The notes below the pieces were generated by a model. That model made no database searches, had not been told where the DNA came from, and saw only the letters and a program-made list of their open reading frames with translations. A program made the translations under genes and the position numbers. Source: Vibrio pelagius (lineage in GTDB: Bacteria > Pseudomonadota > Gammaproteobacteria > Enterobacterales > Vibrionaceae). From it: a stretch of DNA of 64,000 nucleotides. Below, piece after piece: positions 19,649-32,309 of this stretch. The stretch is taken from contig NZ_AP025504.1 of assembly GCF_024347575.1 (NCBI RefSeq), forward strand, positions 620,001 through 684,000, given 5' to 3'. The first letter of the stretch is position 1; each line of letters starts with the position of its first letter.

Positions 19649-21694
19649 ATGGATGCTATTCGCAAGGTTTATCAATACGCTGAACCAAACCTGACCCTTG
19701 TTGGGTGGATGGGCTTTGTAGGCTTCCCAGTCTATTACATTGTCTGGGATTTAATGTTTCCTCAACCCTATGAAAACCTACCACTGCGTGTGTTCTGTTC
19801 CACGCTGTTTTTCGGCATCATATATCGACATCGCTTTCCACTGCGTTGGAAAAAATACCTCCCAGCTTACTATCAGGTCGTGACTACATTATGTTTGCCC
19901 GGCTTCTTCTTTTACATGTTGCTAATGAACAGTTGGTCTAATGTCTGGGTAATGTCTTTTATGGCAGCGATATTCCTGCATATCCTGCTTGTTCACATCA
20001 CAAAAATAATGTTTGCTCAAACCTTCGCTGGGATTGGGTTAGCGAGCTTATGTGCTTGGGTTGCTCAAGGTTTTCACCTCGATATAACAATGGACTGGAC
20101 ACACGTTCCAATTTTCTTGTTTATCTATCTATTTGGTAATCTATTCTACATACGTAACCAAGTCGAGCATGAAGCTAGAGTGTCCCTCGCTAAATCATTC
20201 GGTGCGGGTATTGCTCACGAAATGCGTAACCCTTTAAGTGGTTTGCTCTATTCGATTGATCTTATCCAATCGATACTTCCTGACCCCAAAAAAGCGCCTC
20301 AGGGAGAGTACACTTTAACTCATGATGATGCCGTACAACTAAAAAAAGTCAGTGATGATGCAATGGACATCATTCGTATCGGCAACGAGACAATTGATCT
20401 GCTTTTAACTTCGATTGACGAGAACCGTATATCCCGCTCAACATTCAAGAAACACTCAGCGAAAAACGTTGTAACCGAAGCTATCGATAGCTTTAGCTAT
20501 AAACGTTCAACTGACAAGGATGCGATCTCACTGGATATTCAAGATGATTTTGAATTTCTCGGTAGTGACACTCTATTCAAGTATGTCATGTATAACTTGT
20601 TTAAAAATGCTTTCCATCATCGTAATACTGAAGATTTTCACATTCATATCACTATGTCTAAGGAAGGAAACAATAATAGTATCTCAGTGACAGATAACGG
20701 CTCTGGTATCTCAAATGAAACCATGCGTAATATCTTCCTAGATTTCTATACCACAGGTAAATCGGGTAGCTATGGGTTGGGATTACCTTTTTGTCGGAAA
20801 GTTATGCACGCCTTCGGAGGGGATATTCAGTGCAAATCTGAACTGGGTGAGTGGTCTCAGTTCACACTATCATTCCCATTAATGAGTTCAAATACTGTGA
20901 CTGAAATACTGAGTGAGTTGACCAAACTGAAATCTGTATTAATGGTTTGCGAGCAAAACGTGCTCACAAAAAAAATGACAGAAATCAGCCGCCTTATGGG
21001 GTTCGACCTAACGATCATTGACATATCAACAGCACTCAATCGCGAAGAGTACGAATTTGAGTTCAACTCTATCTTTGTAGATATAGAAGCGTTTTTTGAA
21101 CGACCAGAAAAATTGACAGCGATTGAGTCACTGTTGTCATTTACGGAAGCGAACATTGCGTATCTATATGAGAATTCCACAGCTAAACAAATCCCATCGG
21201 TAATTTCCAATGCCAAGTGGATTGAGACTCAGGCTTGGCTTCTTAATACCAAAGTGATTATTGAAGACCTATTCTTCGATATCGGCAATGTGGCTCACTC
21301 TTCTAAATTGCGTCCCCTTGGAACATCTAAAAAAGGAACAATCATGGTGGTTGACGACAACGAATCACTGCGACGATTTACTGCAATGCTGATTGCTAAG
21401 CAAGGATTTGAAGTCATTGAAAAAGCAGACGGCCAGCAAGCAATAGATGCTCTAGATAGAAACAATATCGACTTAATTCTAATGGATCTTGAAATGCCCG
21501 TAATGGGAGGTGTTGAAGCTTCTCGTCGTATTCGAAGTTCCAACAAAAGATACTCTTCTATTCCTATTATCGCGCATACGGGAGATAGCTCTCCTATCAC
21601 GCTTGAACAGATTGGTGCTTCTGGTATGTCTGACTTCATCGTTAAACCGGCTGACAAAAACCGCCTCTTCGATAAGATTGCCAATTGGATATAG
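19649..21694 (+). CDS. cqsS: CqsS, CAI-1-type quorum-sensing hybrid sensor kinase
   Basis: A 681-residue hybrid kinase closely resembling CqsS, receptor for alpha-hydroxyketone autoinducers (CAI-1 family). Order: six-helix membrane sensor (about 15-168), HisKA with GAGIAHEMRNPLSG (phospho-acceptor His190), HATPase with DNGSGIS and GSYGLGLPFC, and a C-terminal receiver with VVDDNESL and acceptor Asp613 in LMDLEMP. It would feed phosphate to LuxU/LuxO elsewhere. Residues matching V. cholerae ligand-pocket positions are Trp100, Ser103 and Phe158, while the position of V. cholerae Cys170 is Phe166. No cqsA synthase lies beside it; neighbours are a MATE gene and a MITE/IS. Confidence 0.92.
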   Translation: MDAIRKVYQYAEPNLTLVGWMGFVGFPVYYIVWDLMFPQPYENLPLRVFCSTLFFGIIYRHRFPLRWKKYLPAYYQVVTTLCLPGFFFYMLLMNSWSNVWVMSFMAAIFLHILLVHITKIMFAQTFAGIGLASLCAWVAQGFHLDITMDWTHVPIFLFIYLFGNLFYIRNQVEHEARVSLAKSFGAGIAHEMRNPLSGLLYSIDLIQSILPDPKKAPQGEYTLTHDDAVQLKKVSDDAMDIIRIGNETIDLLLTSIDENRISRSTFKKHSAKNVVTEAIDSFSYKRSTDKDAISLDIQDDFEFLGSDTLFKYVMYNLFKNAFHHRNTEDFHIHITMSKEGNNNSISVTDNGSGISNETMRNIFLDFYTTGKSGSYGLGLPFCRKVMHAFGGDIQCKSELGEWSQFTLSFPLMSSNTVTEILSELTKLKSVLMVCEQNVLTKKMTEISRLMGFDLTIIDISTALNREEYEFEFNSIFVDIEAFFERPEKLTAIESLLSFTEANIAYLYENSTAKQIPSVISNAKWIETQAWLLNTKVIIEDLFFDIGNVAHSSKLRPLGTSKKGTIMVVDDNESLRRFTAMLIAKQGFEVIEKADGQQAIDALDRNNIDLILMDLEMPVMGGVEASRRIRSSNKRYSSIPIIAHTGDSSPITLEQIGASGMSDFIVKPADKNRLFDKIANWI

Positions 21695-21792
21695 TGACTT
21701 TCAACAAGATCTCAGAGCAAGACTAACGATCTGTCATTCACCTTCTAACGTCACCTAAAACCAATCCGCTATATCCCCTTTAGCTAGAGTAA

Positions 21793-21952
21793 TACCAATC
21801 GTAGTAAATAATTGCTCACCCTAGCTTGTTAAAATGCTCGATAACTGCGTTAGAATTTTTGATTGTAGAATAACTACTTATCAAAAAATTCTGCCTTGTT
21901 CTCAAGCCTTTTTCCTGCGCTATTTTTGATCACCTATTTACTGTGATTGGTA
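21793..21952. mobile_element. 160-bp MITE, copy 1 (IS630-type ends)
   Basis: The element starts TACCAATCGTAGTAAATA and ends TATTTACTGTGATTGGTA, an imperfect terminal inverted repeat of about 18 bases flanked by TA. It holds no coding frame. A second copy of equal length lies at 48197-48356 and differs at only about two positions. It sits about 35 bases from an IS630-family element whose ends begin with the same CCAATC. Confidence 0.85.
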
Positions 21953-22001
21953 TAAACTCTTGCTCAAAGGGCTGATACGCTTTTTATACCAATCGCACTA
22001 A

Positions 22002-22598
22002 TTAATAAGTCAGATTAACCCAGTCCCTAAAACAAAGTGAAATGACTCTATTCTTATCTTCACAGAACCGATTCCAAGCGTTACAGAGCTTGTCTACGAT
22101 ATCCTCGTAGCTATTAAAGCAACGATTGGCAATTTCATGCTGTCGGAGCCAACTCCACACTTGTTCAATAGGGTTGAGTTCGGGTGAGTATGGAGGAATA
22201 TGGATGATGGTTAGATTCTTGAACTCATCGGCAAGATAGCTTTGATGCCAACTGGCTTGGTCCATAATAATTACAGCATGCTTGCCGCAAGGAGTCGCTG
22301 ACGAAATGAGCGCTAAATGTTTCTGCATGGCCTCCATGTTGCTCAGCGGAGAAACTATTGCTTCGGTCTCACCAGTGTTAATACATACGGCACCAAATAA
22401 ATACGCCGACTCAAACTGTTGCTGCTGAATCGCTAAAGGGCGAGTGCCCTTCTCAGCCCATATTCTTGTCGTTGTATTCCGTTGACCAAATCTCGCTTCA
22501 TCTTGAAACCAAATTTGGACGTCATTTAATGGAATGTGGCCAGGGATCTTATTGATCGTTTCGATTAGGAATTTTTTTAAAAGCTTCTTGTGCTTCAA
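22002..22598 (-). CDS. IS630 transposase, C-terminal frame (DDE domain)
   Basis: The catalytic half of the transposase, with all three acidic residues visible: Asp in WFQDEARFG, Asp in VIIMDQASWH and Glu in NPIEQVWSWL. It has no start with a ribosome binding site; the nominal start is an internal TTG. It is in the +1 frame relative to the upstream frame and overlaps it by about 50 bases across TTTTAAAAAAA. A fused product of about 340 residues, normal for IS630, would need slippage at that run or one base fewer. Confidence 0.8.
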   Translation of the reverse strand: MKHKKLLKKFLIETINKIPGHIPLNDVQIWFQDEARFGQRNTTTRIWAEKGTRPLAIQQQQFESAYLFGAVCINTGETEAIVSPLSNMEAMQKHLALISSATPCGKHAVIIMDQASWHQSYLADEFKNLTIIHIPPYSPELNPIEQVWSWLRQHEIANRCFNSYEDIVDKLCNAWNRFCEDKNRVISLCFRDWVNLTY

Positions 22599-23025
22599 GT
22601 GACTGTTTGGGGTGCTTAGACCGAGTAGTAATCCACACTAAGTTTAGCTTTCTCAATAATTTATATACACCAGATAGGCTATAAACGAGGTCAAACTCTT
22701 GTTTTATATACTCAATAATATCAGTGCCTTGTAGTCTTCCTCCATCAGGTTTGATTGCATTGTCACTGATATATTTTTTTAGTTGAGAGCGTTGTCCTTC
22801 AGAAAGGCGGGAAGGTCTGCCTGTATGCTGCTTTTCTACCAACCCATCGAGTCCGTTTTCTAGGTAGGCACTGACCCAACGATTCACACTGCCTCGGCTG
22901 ACTTTTAGGTATTGGGATATCTCAGTACGAGTCTTCCCATCAATGAAATGCGAAATAGCAAGAAGTCTAGTTCGTTTTCTCGCGTCAGATGTTGCTTGGA
23001 TAAGCTTAGGAAAATCGTGTGTCAT
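22549..23025 (-). CDS. IS630 transposase, N-terminal frame (HTH domains)
   Basis: A 158-residue frame with two helix-turn-helix segments: RTEISQYLKVSRGSVNRWVSAY (about 35-56) and a downstream winged region ending LLRKLNLVW. These bind the terminal inverted repeats. AAGGAG precedes the ATG at good spacing. The frame runs out at TAA just after a T4A7 run; the DDE domain continues in the +1 frame from there. Confidence 0.85.
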   Translation of the reverse strand: MTHDFPKLIQATSDARKRTRLLAISHFIDGKTRTEISQYLKVSRGSVNRWVSAYLENGLDGLVEKQHTGRPSRLSEGQRSQLKKYISDNAIKPDGGRLQGTDIIEYIKQEFDLVYSLSGVYKLLRKLNLVWITTRSKHPKQSLEAQEAFKKIPNRNDQ

Positions 23026-23078
23026 ATCAGCTCCTTTTGAAGCTGATATTAGATCACAAAATTAGTGCGATTGGTATG

Positions 23079-23110
23079 AAAAAAGCCCGCTGATTTCTCA
23101 GCGGGCTTTT
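23079..23110 (-). terminator. rRNA operon terminator
   Basis: A perfect stem AAAAGCCCGCTGA/TCAGCGGGCTTTT with a four-base loop lies just beyond tRNA-Ser on the minus strand, ending the rRNA operon transcript. Confidence 0.9.
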
Positions 23111-23116
23111 CAATGG

Positions 23117-23207
23117 TGGTGGAGGGATAGGGATTTGAACCCTAGAACCGCTATTAACGGTTGCCGGTTTTCAAGACCGGTGCTTTCGACCACTCAGCCA
23201 TCCCTCC
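23117..23207 (-). tRNA. tRNA-Ser (anticodon TGA)
   Basis: On the minus strand a GGAGGGA acceptor arm pairs with TCCCTCC followed by A and an encoded CCA. The anticodon loop reads CTTGAAA and a long variable arm follows, as in class II serine tRNAs. It is the last gene of the rRNA operon. Confidence 0.95.
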
Positions 23208-23276
23208 AACAAATTTTCATCAACAGATTAGTACACTGTTGAAGTTGTTATTTGCACATAGCAAATAACTAAATTA

Positions 23277-23396
23277 AAGCCTGGCGATGTCCTACTCTCA
23301 CATGGGGAAGCCCCACACTACCATCGGCGCTATTGCGTTTCACTTCTGAGTTCGGCATGGAATCAGGTGGGTCCACAACGCTATGGTCGCCAAGCA
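23277..23396 (-). rRNA. rrf: 5S ribosomal RNA
   Basis: About 120 bases beginning TGCTTGGCGACCATAGCG on the minus strand and containing the conserved CCGAACTCAGAAGTGAAACG segment. Ends are estimated from the usual 5S length and pairing of the terminal stem. Confidence 0.95.
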
Positions 23397-23515
23397 AATT
23401 CTTTCTTCTCTGATTTTCTTTCAGAAAAGTAATCTGGAAAGCTGTTTCTTGTTCTCTTCAAACTCATTCAAGCGTTTGTATCTTTGAGTCCATCAAAACC
23501 CCTTGGGTGTTGTAT

Positions 23516-26404
<2,889 letters not shown>

Positions 26405-26816
26405 ATACAACCCGAAGAAGTTTCGAGTTGATGACAGTTTGCTTTCACTTGCTTATTTGATTTCACTTTAAAAAGTGAAGACAAATTGCAGTGAAGACAA
26501 AATAGCAACCAAGGTTTTTGGTTGTAACAAGAAGGGTTAGTTCTTATTACGTGTTTGCCGGACTCAATTTTTGCTCTTTATTTTCACTTTTAAAAAGTGA
26601 AGACAAAAAGCCAAGACACTTGAATGTGTTTGTGTTGTGTTTATACCATTCTTATTAACTAAGAAGGGATAAACATTGAGAACTTTTAATTTGATTTAAA
26701 TAACTCTGTTATTTAAATCAGTCAGCTTTCCAAATTGTTAAAGAGCAGATTTCTTTCGCTAATGACTAGCTAATGAAAACCATTTTTAAAAGCACTATCG
26801 CTAATGCACTTAAAGA
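26405..26816 (-). other. 23S-tRNA spacer with boxA and repeated CACTTT-AAAGTG hairpins
   Basis: About 410 bases without a gene. It holds a boxA antitermination sequence (TGCTCTTTAACAA on the minus strand, 26735-26747). It also has two near-identical small palindromes of the type TTCACTTT(T)AAAAAGTGAAGACAAA, near 26459-26483 and 26580-26605. A related sequence occurs after 16S at about 27225. Confidence 0.7.
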
Positions 26817-26892
26817 TGGTGGGCGATACCGGGCTCGAACCAGTGACCCCCTGCTTGTAAGGCAGGTGCTCTCCCAACTGAGCTAATCGCCC
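26817..26892 (-). tRNA. tRNA-Val (anticodon TAC)
   Basis: A 76-base cloverleaf starting GGGCGATTAGCTCAG with anticodon loop CTTACAA and encoded CCA; spacer tRNA of the rRNA operon. Confidence 0.96.
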
Positions 26893-26933
26893 ACATTAGT
26901 TTTAATTCCTCGTGGAGAAGAATTCCTCAAGAA

Positions 26934-27009
26934 TGGTGGAGCTAAGCAGGATCGAACTGCTGACCTCCTGCGTGCAAGGCAGGCGCTCTCCCAGCTGAGC
27001 TATAGCCCC
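26934..27009 (-). tRNA. tRNA-Ala (anticodon TGC)
   Basis: A 76-base cloverleaf starting GGGGCTATAGCTCAG with anticodon loop CTTGCAC and encoded CCA; spacer tRNA. Confidence 0.96.
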
Positions 27010-27057
27010 ATCTTGAGTTTCTTTTTCGAAAACATATAAGCTTTCTAAAGGAAGAAA

Positions 27058-27133
27058 TGGTGGGTCGTGCAGGATTCGAACCTGCGACCAATTGATTAAA
27101 AGTCAACTGCTCTACCAACTGAGCTAACGACCC
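27058..27133 (-). tRNA. tRNA-Lys (anticodon TTT)
   Basis: A 76-base cloverleaf starting GGGTCGTTAGCTCAG with anticodon loop CTTTTAA and encoded CCA; spacer tRNA. Confidence 0.96.
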
Positions 27134-27135
27134 AA

Positions 27136-27211
27136 TGGTATCCCGTAGGGGAGTCGAACCCCTGTTACCGCCGTGAAAGGGCGGTGTCCTAGGCCTCTAG
27201 ACGAACGGGAC
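27136..27211 (-). tRNA. tRNA-Glu (anticodon TTC)
   Basis: A 76-base gene starting GTCCCGTTCGTCTAG with anticodon loop CTTTCAC and encoded CCA. It is two bases from tRNA-Lys and is the first tRNA after 16S. Confidence 0.96.
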
Positions 27212-27333
27212 ACTAAGTTTGTTTCCACTTTAAAAAGCAGAAGCAAATTGCTTGAAGATATTGGGATATCTTCATCTCTTTACTTTCTAAACCGTATCAA
27301 TCTGTGTGGACACTTATCGTGAATGTCTTCGTA

Positions 27334-28888
<1,555 letters not shown>

Positions 28889-29259
28889 AAGATTTTGTCG
28901 ACTCAATGAATACTGATTCTATCTAACGATAGTGAATTGACTGTGCTAAGACCGAAGTCTTAATTGGTCACTCAGTTCATTGAAATCATTTTGATTCCGA
29001 AGAATCTGTTTGCCTTTGCTTTTAAAAGCGAAAACAAACTTAGTGATATTCATCAACGAGTGCCCACACAGATTGATAGGTTTAAATTGTTAAAGAGCTT
29101 TTGCTTATCGAAACTTTCTTTTTACAAAGATACCTCTCAAAGCGGACGTGCATTCTAGCGATTTAATCTTCAGTGTCAAACACTTTTTGAAAATTAATTT
29201 CTTTCGAATTTTCGTCTTACTGATTACTGCTGAAGCCTTGTGGCGTCTGCCGTGTCAGT
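28889..29259 (-). other. rRNA leader with boxA and processing stem arm
   Basis: The transcribed leader upstream of 16S. It contains the antitermination boxA (GCTCTTTAACAA on the minus strand, 29087-29098) and the 5' arm of the 16S processing stem (29060-29078). No protein-coding gene is visible. Confidence 0.8.
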
Positions 29260-29267
29260 GAGGCGGC

Positions 29268-29295
29268 ATTATAGAGATCATCTAAAACTTGGCAA
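29268..29295 (-). promoter_or_regulatory. rrn P1-type promoter
   Basis: On the minus strand TTGCCA and TATAAT are 16 bases apart and are followed by a GC-rich discriminator (GCCGCC), the arrangement of growth-rate and stringent-controlled rRNA P1 promoters. A very A/T-rich tract lies immediately upstream (about 29300-29345) and could be an UP element. Confidence 0.85.
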
Positions 29296-29396
29296 CCCCT
29301 TTTTTAATAAAAAATCGAAAAAAGTGCTTACACGATTATTTTTAACCCAAAAGCCATTAATTTTGGCTATACATTCACCGAAAACGCTCTCTACAA

Positions 29397-29921
29397 CTAA
29401 AATTCGGCCACTAATTCTTTGCTAAAATCAGACAGACTCAGTTCAAAGCTCCATTTTTCTGCTTCTCTCTTAATATGATCTATCGAAGAATCAACCGAAT
29501 TCATTGTAAGTGTGTTGTTATCGAGATCATAGACTTGCTTTTGCGTCGTATAGTAGAAGTAAAGAACGGTAAGTGCGTTTCGATTACCCTCATCTGCCGC
29601 GGCTTTAATCTTCTTCAGCTTTCTATATATCTGGTTGTGTATCTGTTTTAAGTTCCATACGTACACGGCTTCATTAAGGTAAGGATGGGTTTTGATCTTC
29701 GATGCAATGAAGGCATTTAACGCAATCGCCAGAACGACCCCAAACAGGTTTAAGTGAAAGTTACCTGTCGATTCGCCAGCAATACTCTCCTTCACACCAA
29801 ACAGCTCAATCAAAAGTGTGCCGAACCCAATCGCACTAATCGCAAGAGACGCTACTAATCCAATTAGCAGTACGTTCATCTTCTTTCTATATTCTTCTTT
29901 ATTGATTTTCTGCAGTTCCAT
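29397..29921 (-). CDS. DUF3087-type membrane protein
   Basis: A 174-residue protein with two hydrophobic segments near the N-terminus (about 17-41 and 57-73) and a charged helical cytoplasmic part. It resembles the gammaproteobacterial DUF3087 family, whose function is unknown; that assignment is from recollection of the pattern, not a search. AAGGAG lies at good spacing before the ATG. It is transcribed toward the same strand as the rRNA operon but lies upstream of its promoter. Confidence 0.7.
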   Translation of the reverse strand: MELQKINKEEYRKKMNVLLIGLVASLAISAIGFGTLLIELFGVKESIAGESTGNFHLNLFGVVLAIALNAFIASKIKTHPYLNEAVYVWNLKQIHNQIYRKLKKIKAAADEGNRNALTVLYFYYTTQKQVYDLDNNTLTMNSVDSSIDHIKREAEKWSFELSLSDFSKELVAEF

Positions 29922-30163
29922 TGATAACTCCTTGATATCAGATGATGGCCATTCTCTATTTCTCCTGACACGTTCTCAACTGGTTAGATGTTTAAATGTG
30001 TTAACCATCTATTTACTACGTATAAAAACAATAAAGGTACTTAAAACTGCTCTGGCTAATTGACTTAGCTTAGAGAAAGGAGTTACATACCGCGACAAGT
30101 TAGTTAATCATTGATACGGACTCTACCCTCCTACAGCTCCGTATAACTAGAAAGGTACATTCC

Positions 30164-30763
30164 ATGCGTTCATTCGTATTGCGTGCTCGTGCAGCACCAA
30201 CTGAAAGCAAGTTGATTTTAGAAGGCGTTGGTCAAGAAGCTCATACTGAAATATTGGCTCACACGTTGATGAACACCATCTTCGTAGCTCAATCTCATCG
30301 TGAAGATGTTACCGTTCATCTTGTGTTGGAAAGTACCAAAGACTTTTCTCGTACTATTACCGTAGATTCAAACGCCATCACGAATATTGGTGGTTTCCAC
30401 GAGAGCGCACTCTTAGCCGCGGTTGTTCGTGCTGTTGATGCATCTCAAGGCATGGGTAAAGAGGAGACTCGTCAAGTTGAGTCGGGGATTACCGTTCGAA
30501 CTATCAGTTTCGAGAAGCTAATAAAAGAATTGGCCGAAGACCACCAGCTTTACATGATGGATAAGAAAGGCGAATTTATCCGCGATGCAGAGATTGCGGA
30601 AAATCCTTGCTTCTTATTGACTGACCACATCCCAATGCCAAAGAAGAGTTACAACAGCTTAAAACGCTTAGGGACAGAGAAAATCAGTCTAGGTCCAAAC
30701 ATGCTGTTTGCTTCCCAATGTGTTGTGTTGATTAATAACGAGTTGGATATCCGCGGTTTTTAA
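30164..30763 (+). CDS. trmY: TrmY-family pseudouridine N1-methyltransferase
   Basis: A 199-residue SPOUT-fold methyltransferase of the TrmY/DUF358 family. In archaea TrmY methylates pseudouridine-54 of tRNA. Family-like segments are the N-terminal RSFVLRARAAPTESK, the middle TITVDSNAITNIGGFHESALLAAVVRA, the CFLLTDHIPMP strand-loop and the C-terminal SLGPNMLFASQCVVLINNELD. Vibrios carry bacterial homologues annotated as putative pseudouridine methyltransferases; their RNA target is unclear, because bacterial tRNA position 54 is usually ribothymidine. AAAGG precedes the ATG. The gene stands alone beside the rRNA operon. Confidence 0.85.
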   Translation: MRSFVLRARAAPTESKLILEGVGQEAHTEILAHTLMNTIFVAQSHREDVTVHLVLESTKDFSRTITVDSNAITNIGGFHESALLAAVVRAVDASQGMGKEETRQVESGITVRTISFEKLIKELAEDHQLYMMDKKGEFIRDAEIAENPCFLLTDHIPMPKKSYNSLKRLGTEKISLGPNMLFASQCVVLINNELDIRGF

Positions 30764-30919
30764 TTCCACTGAATTTATCAAGAGCGCAGCCCAGGACAAC
30801 ATAGCCCTTAGTTGAGCTGAATTGGGACTCCAGAGCAATGACGTAGTCAACACTGCATGTAGTGGTTTGATATGAAGTTTCATTTCGATTAGTATCGAAT
30901 TAAATTTTAAGGAGCCAGC

Positions 30920-31231
30920 ATGGACTTGGAAACTGTAGCGAAAGCACTGAAAGAGCTAGGCCACCCTATTCGGCTATCTATCTACAAAACCGTTGTAAAA
31001 GCGGGTCATCACGGTATCGCTGTCGGTGGCTTACAAGAAGAGCTCGGTATCCCGGGCTCCACTCTTTCTCACCATATCTCTAGCCTTGCATCCGCTGGAC
31101 TAATCAGCCAAAGACGTGAGGGACGCACACTTTTCTGTGTCGCAGAGTATGAATGCCTTGATGGTGTTATCGACTTCTTAAAAGATGAGTGTTGTGTCAA
31201 TGAGCAGTGCGAGTCCGCTCAAAGTAGTTAA
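30920..31231 (+). CDS. ArsR/SmtB-family transcriptional regulator
   Basis: A 103-residue winged-helix repressor. The helix-turn-helix reads VGGLQEELGIPGSTLSHHIS (about 36-55), followed by the wing EGRTLFCVAEY. The C-terminus carries cysteines in DECCVNEQCE, a possible thiol or metal sensor site placed differently from the alpha3 site of ArsR. Its target is unknown; the convergent neighbour is a YitT permease and the next plus-strand unit encodes a His-rich peptide and an MFS transporter. AAGGAG lies before the ATG. Confidence 0.85.
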   Translation: MDLETVAKALKELGHPIRLSIYKTVVKAGHHGIAVGGLQEELGIPGSTLSHHISSLASAGLISQRREGRTLFCVAEYECLDGVIDFLKDECCVNEQCESAQSS

Positions 31232-31270
31232 CTTCAAGCAGATACACCTAAAAGAAAGGCACAGAAAACG

Positions 31271-31316
31271 AAAAAAGCCAGCGATTGGGGTAGCTCACTC
31301 CAATCGCTGGCTTTTT
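31271..31316. terminator. Bidirectional terminator
   Basis: Stem AAAAAAGCCAGCGATTGG/CCAATCGCTGGCTTTTT around a loop of about ten bases, lying between the convergent arsR-type and yitT genes. Both flanks have A or T runs. Confidence 0.9.
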
Positions 31317-31335
31317 CTTGTCTACGGCGTTCAGT

Positions 31336-31956
31336 TTAATTACTGTTTGCAGGCTGTGGCGCCACTGGTTGGTAGCGACCCGGCTTATGGTTCATAGCCA
31401 AAATCAGATTGGTTACCACCGCACCTACAACCGACAGAAGAATTAGAGAAATGTCGACGATAAACAATGACAGGATAACAATAGTACAGTCCAAGCCCAT
31501 TTGCACCTTACCTGCGCGAATACCAAAACGTTCTTGAAGGTATAAAGCCAAGATGTTGAAGCCGCCTAAGCTCATCTTGTGTCTGAATATCACTAGCATG
31601 CCTGTACCGATGAGTCCGCCACCAAGCATTGCTGCGTACACCTTGTTGATCTCTGCAATCTGAATAACGTGATACAGATGATCAACCGCGAACGAAACGA
31701 TAGAGACAGCAATAAAGGTATTGATCGTGAAGCGCCAGCCCATACGGGTAACAGATAAAATATAAAAAGGTAAGTTAAGAGCGAAAAAAACCTGACCAAA
31801 GCTAAGCTCTGTGATCTTGGTAATGAAGATAGCTAACCCTGCAGTACCACCAGTCAGCAACCCTACTTGATTGAAAAAGATAACACCGAGCGACACCAAT
31901 GCACTACCTAGGGTTAATGCAAGTAGATTCTCTCTGAGGTTATGATCTTTGTCCAT
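31336..31956 (-). CDS. YitT-family membrane protein
   Basis: A 206-residue protein with five or six hydrophobic segments and the DUF161-type motif GLLTGGTAGLA (about 32-42) repeated in the second half as HKMSLGGFNILA. YitT proteins are uncharacterised inner-membrane proteins. This is the short form, without the C-terminal DUF2179 ligand-binding domain. It is monocistronic and ends at a shared terminator. Confidence 0.85.
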   Translation of the reverse strand: MDKDHNLRENLLALTLGSALVSLGVIFFNQVGLLTGGTAGLAIFITKITELSFGQVFFALNLPFYILSVTRMGWRFTINTFIAVSIVSFAVDHLYHVIQIAEINKVYAAMLGGGLIGTGMLVIFRHKMSLGGFNILALYLQERFGIRAGKVQMGLDCTIVILSLFIVDISLILLSVVGAVVTNLILAMNHKPGRYQPVAPQPANSN

Positions 31957-32309
31957 TTGGATGACTCTCCCTTAAATTCCGAAAATTTTCTCGCTCATCC
32001 TGAAGCGATTTCGGCACTAGGGTCACGATTTTTAAGGAATATGTCGAGTTTATAGAGTGTGATCAATGTAACTCAAATCGTACTGTTTTGTTTACAACCC
32101 AATAAATAGTCATTGATTACAATGCGTTATGCATTTGCTCTATGTAACAAGCTGGCAGGTTTAAGGGCTCGATTTCACTAAGCAAGTTTAACGCTCTCTT
32201 ATCTATGCATGAAACGCATAGATTGAATCACAAAGCGTCATTTGTCTCATGTGCAGACTCTCTTTAAGATGCGCGCCTTCTTACAACATTGAGCGCATGT
32301 AAAACCCTT
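31957..32309. other. Divergent intergenic region upstream of yitT and His-rich ORF
   Basis: About 350 bases without a gene. A CRP-like half-consensus TGTGATCAATGTAACT lies near 32057, and a small hairpin TCTATGC/GCATAGA near 32200-32224. Neither is strong enough to assign a function. Confidence 0.4.

Larger units (their letters stand above)
21989..23074. mobile_element. IS630-family insertion sequence (1086 bp)
   Basis: The ends are CCAATCGCACTAATT and AATTAGTGCGATTGG, a perfect 15-base terminal inverted repeat, and each end is flanked by TA, the target of IS630/Tc1-mariner transposases. Two overlapping frames on the minus strand encode helix-turn-helix and DDE parts. The right end lies only five bases before the terminator hairpin of the rRNA operon. 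Confidence 0.9.

Noticed and set aside
22002..22598. Treating the DDE half as an independent gene with its own start
   Set aside because: The nominal start is a TTG without a ribosome binding site inside the upstream frame; it is the second half of a frameshifted transposase.
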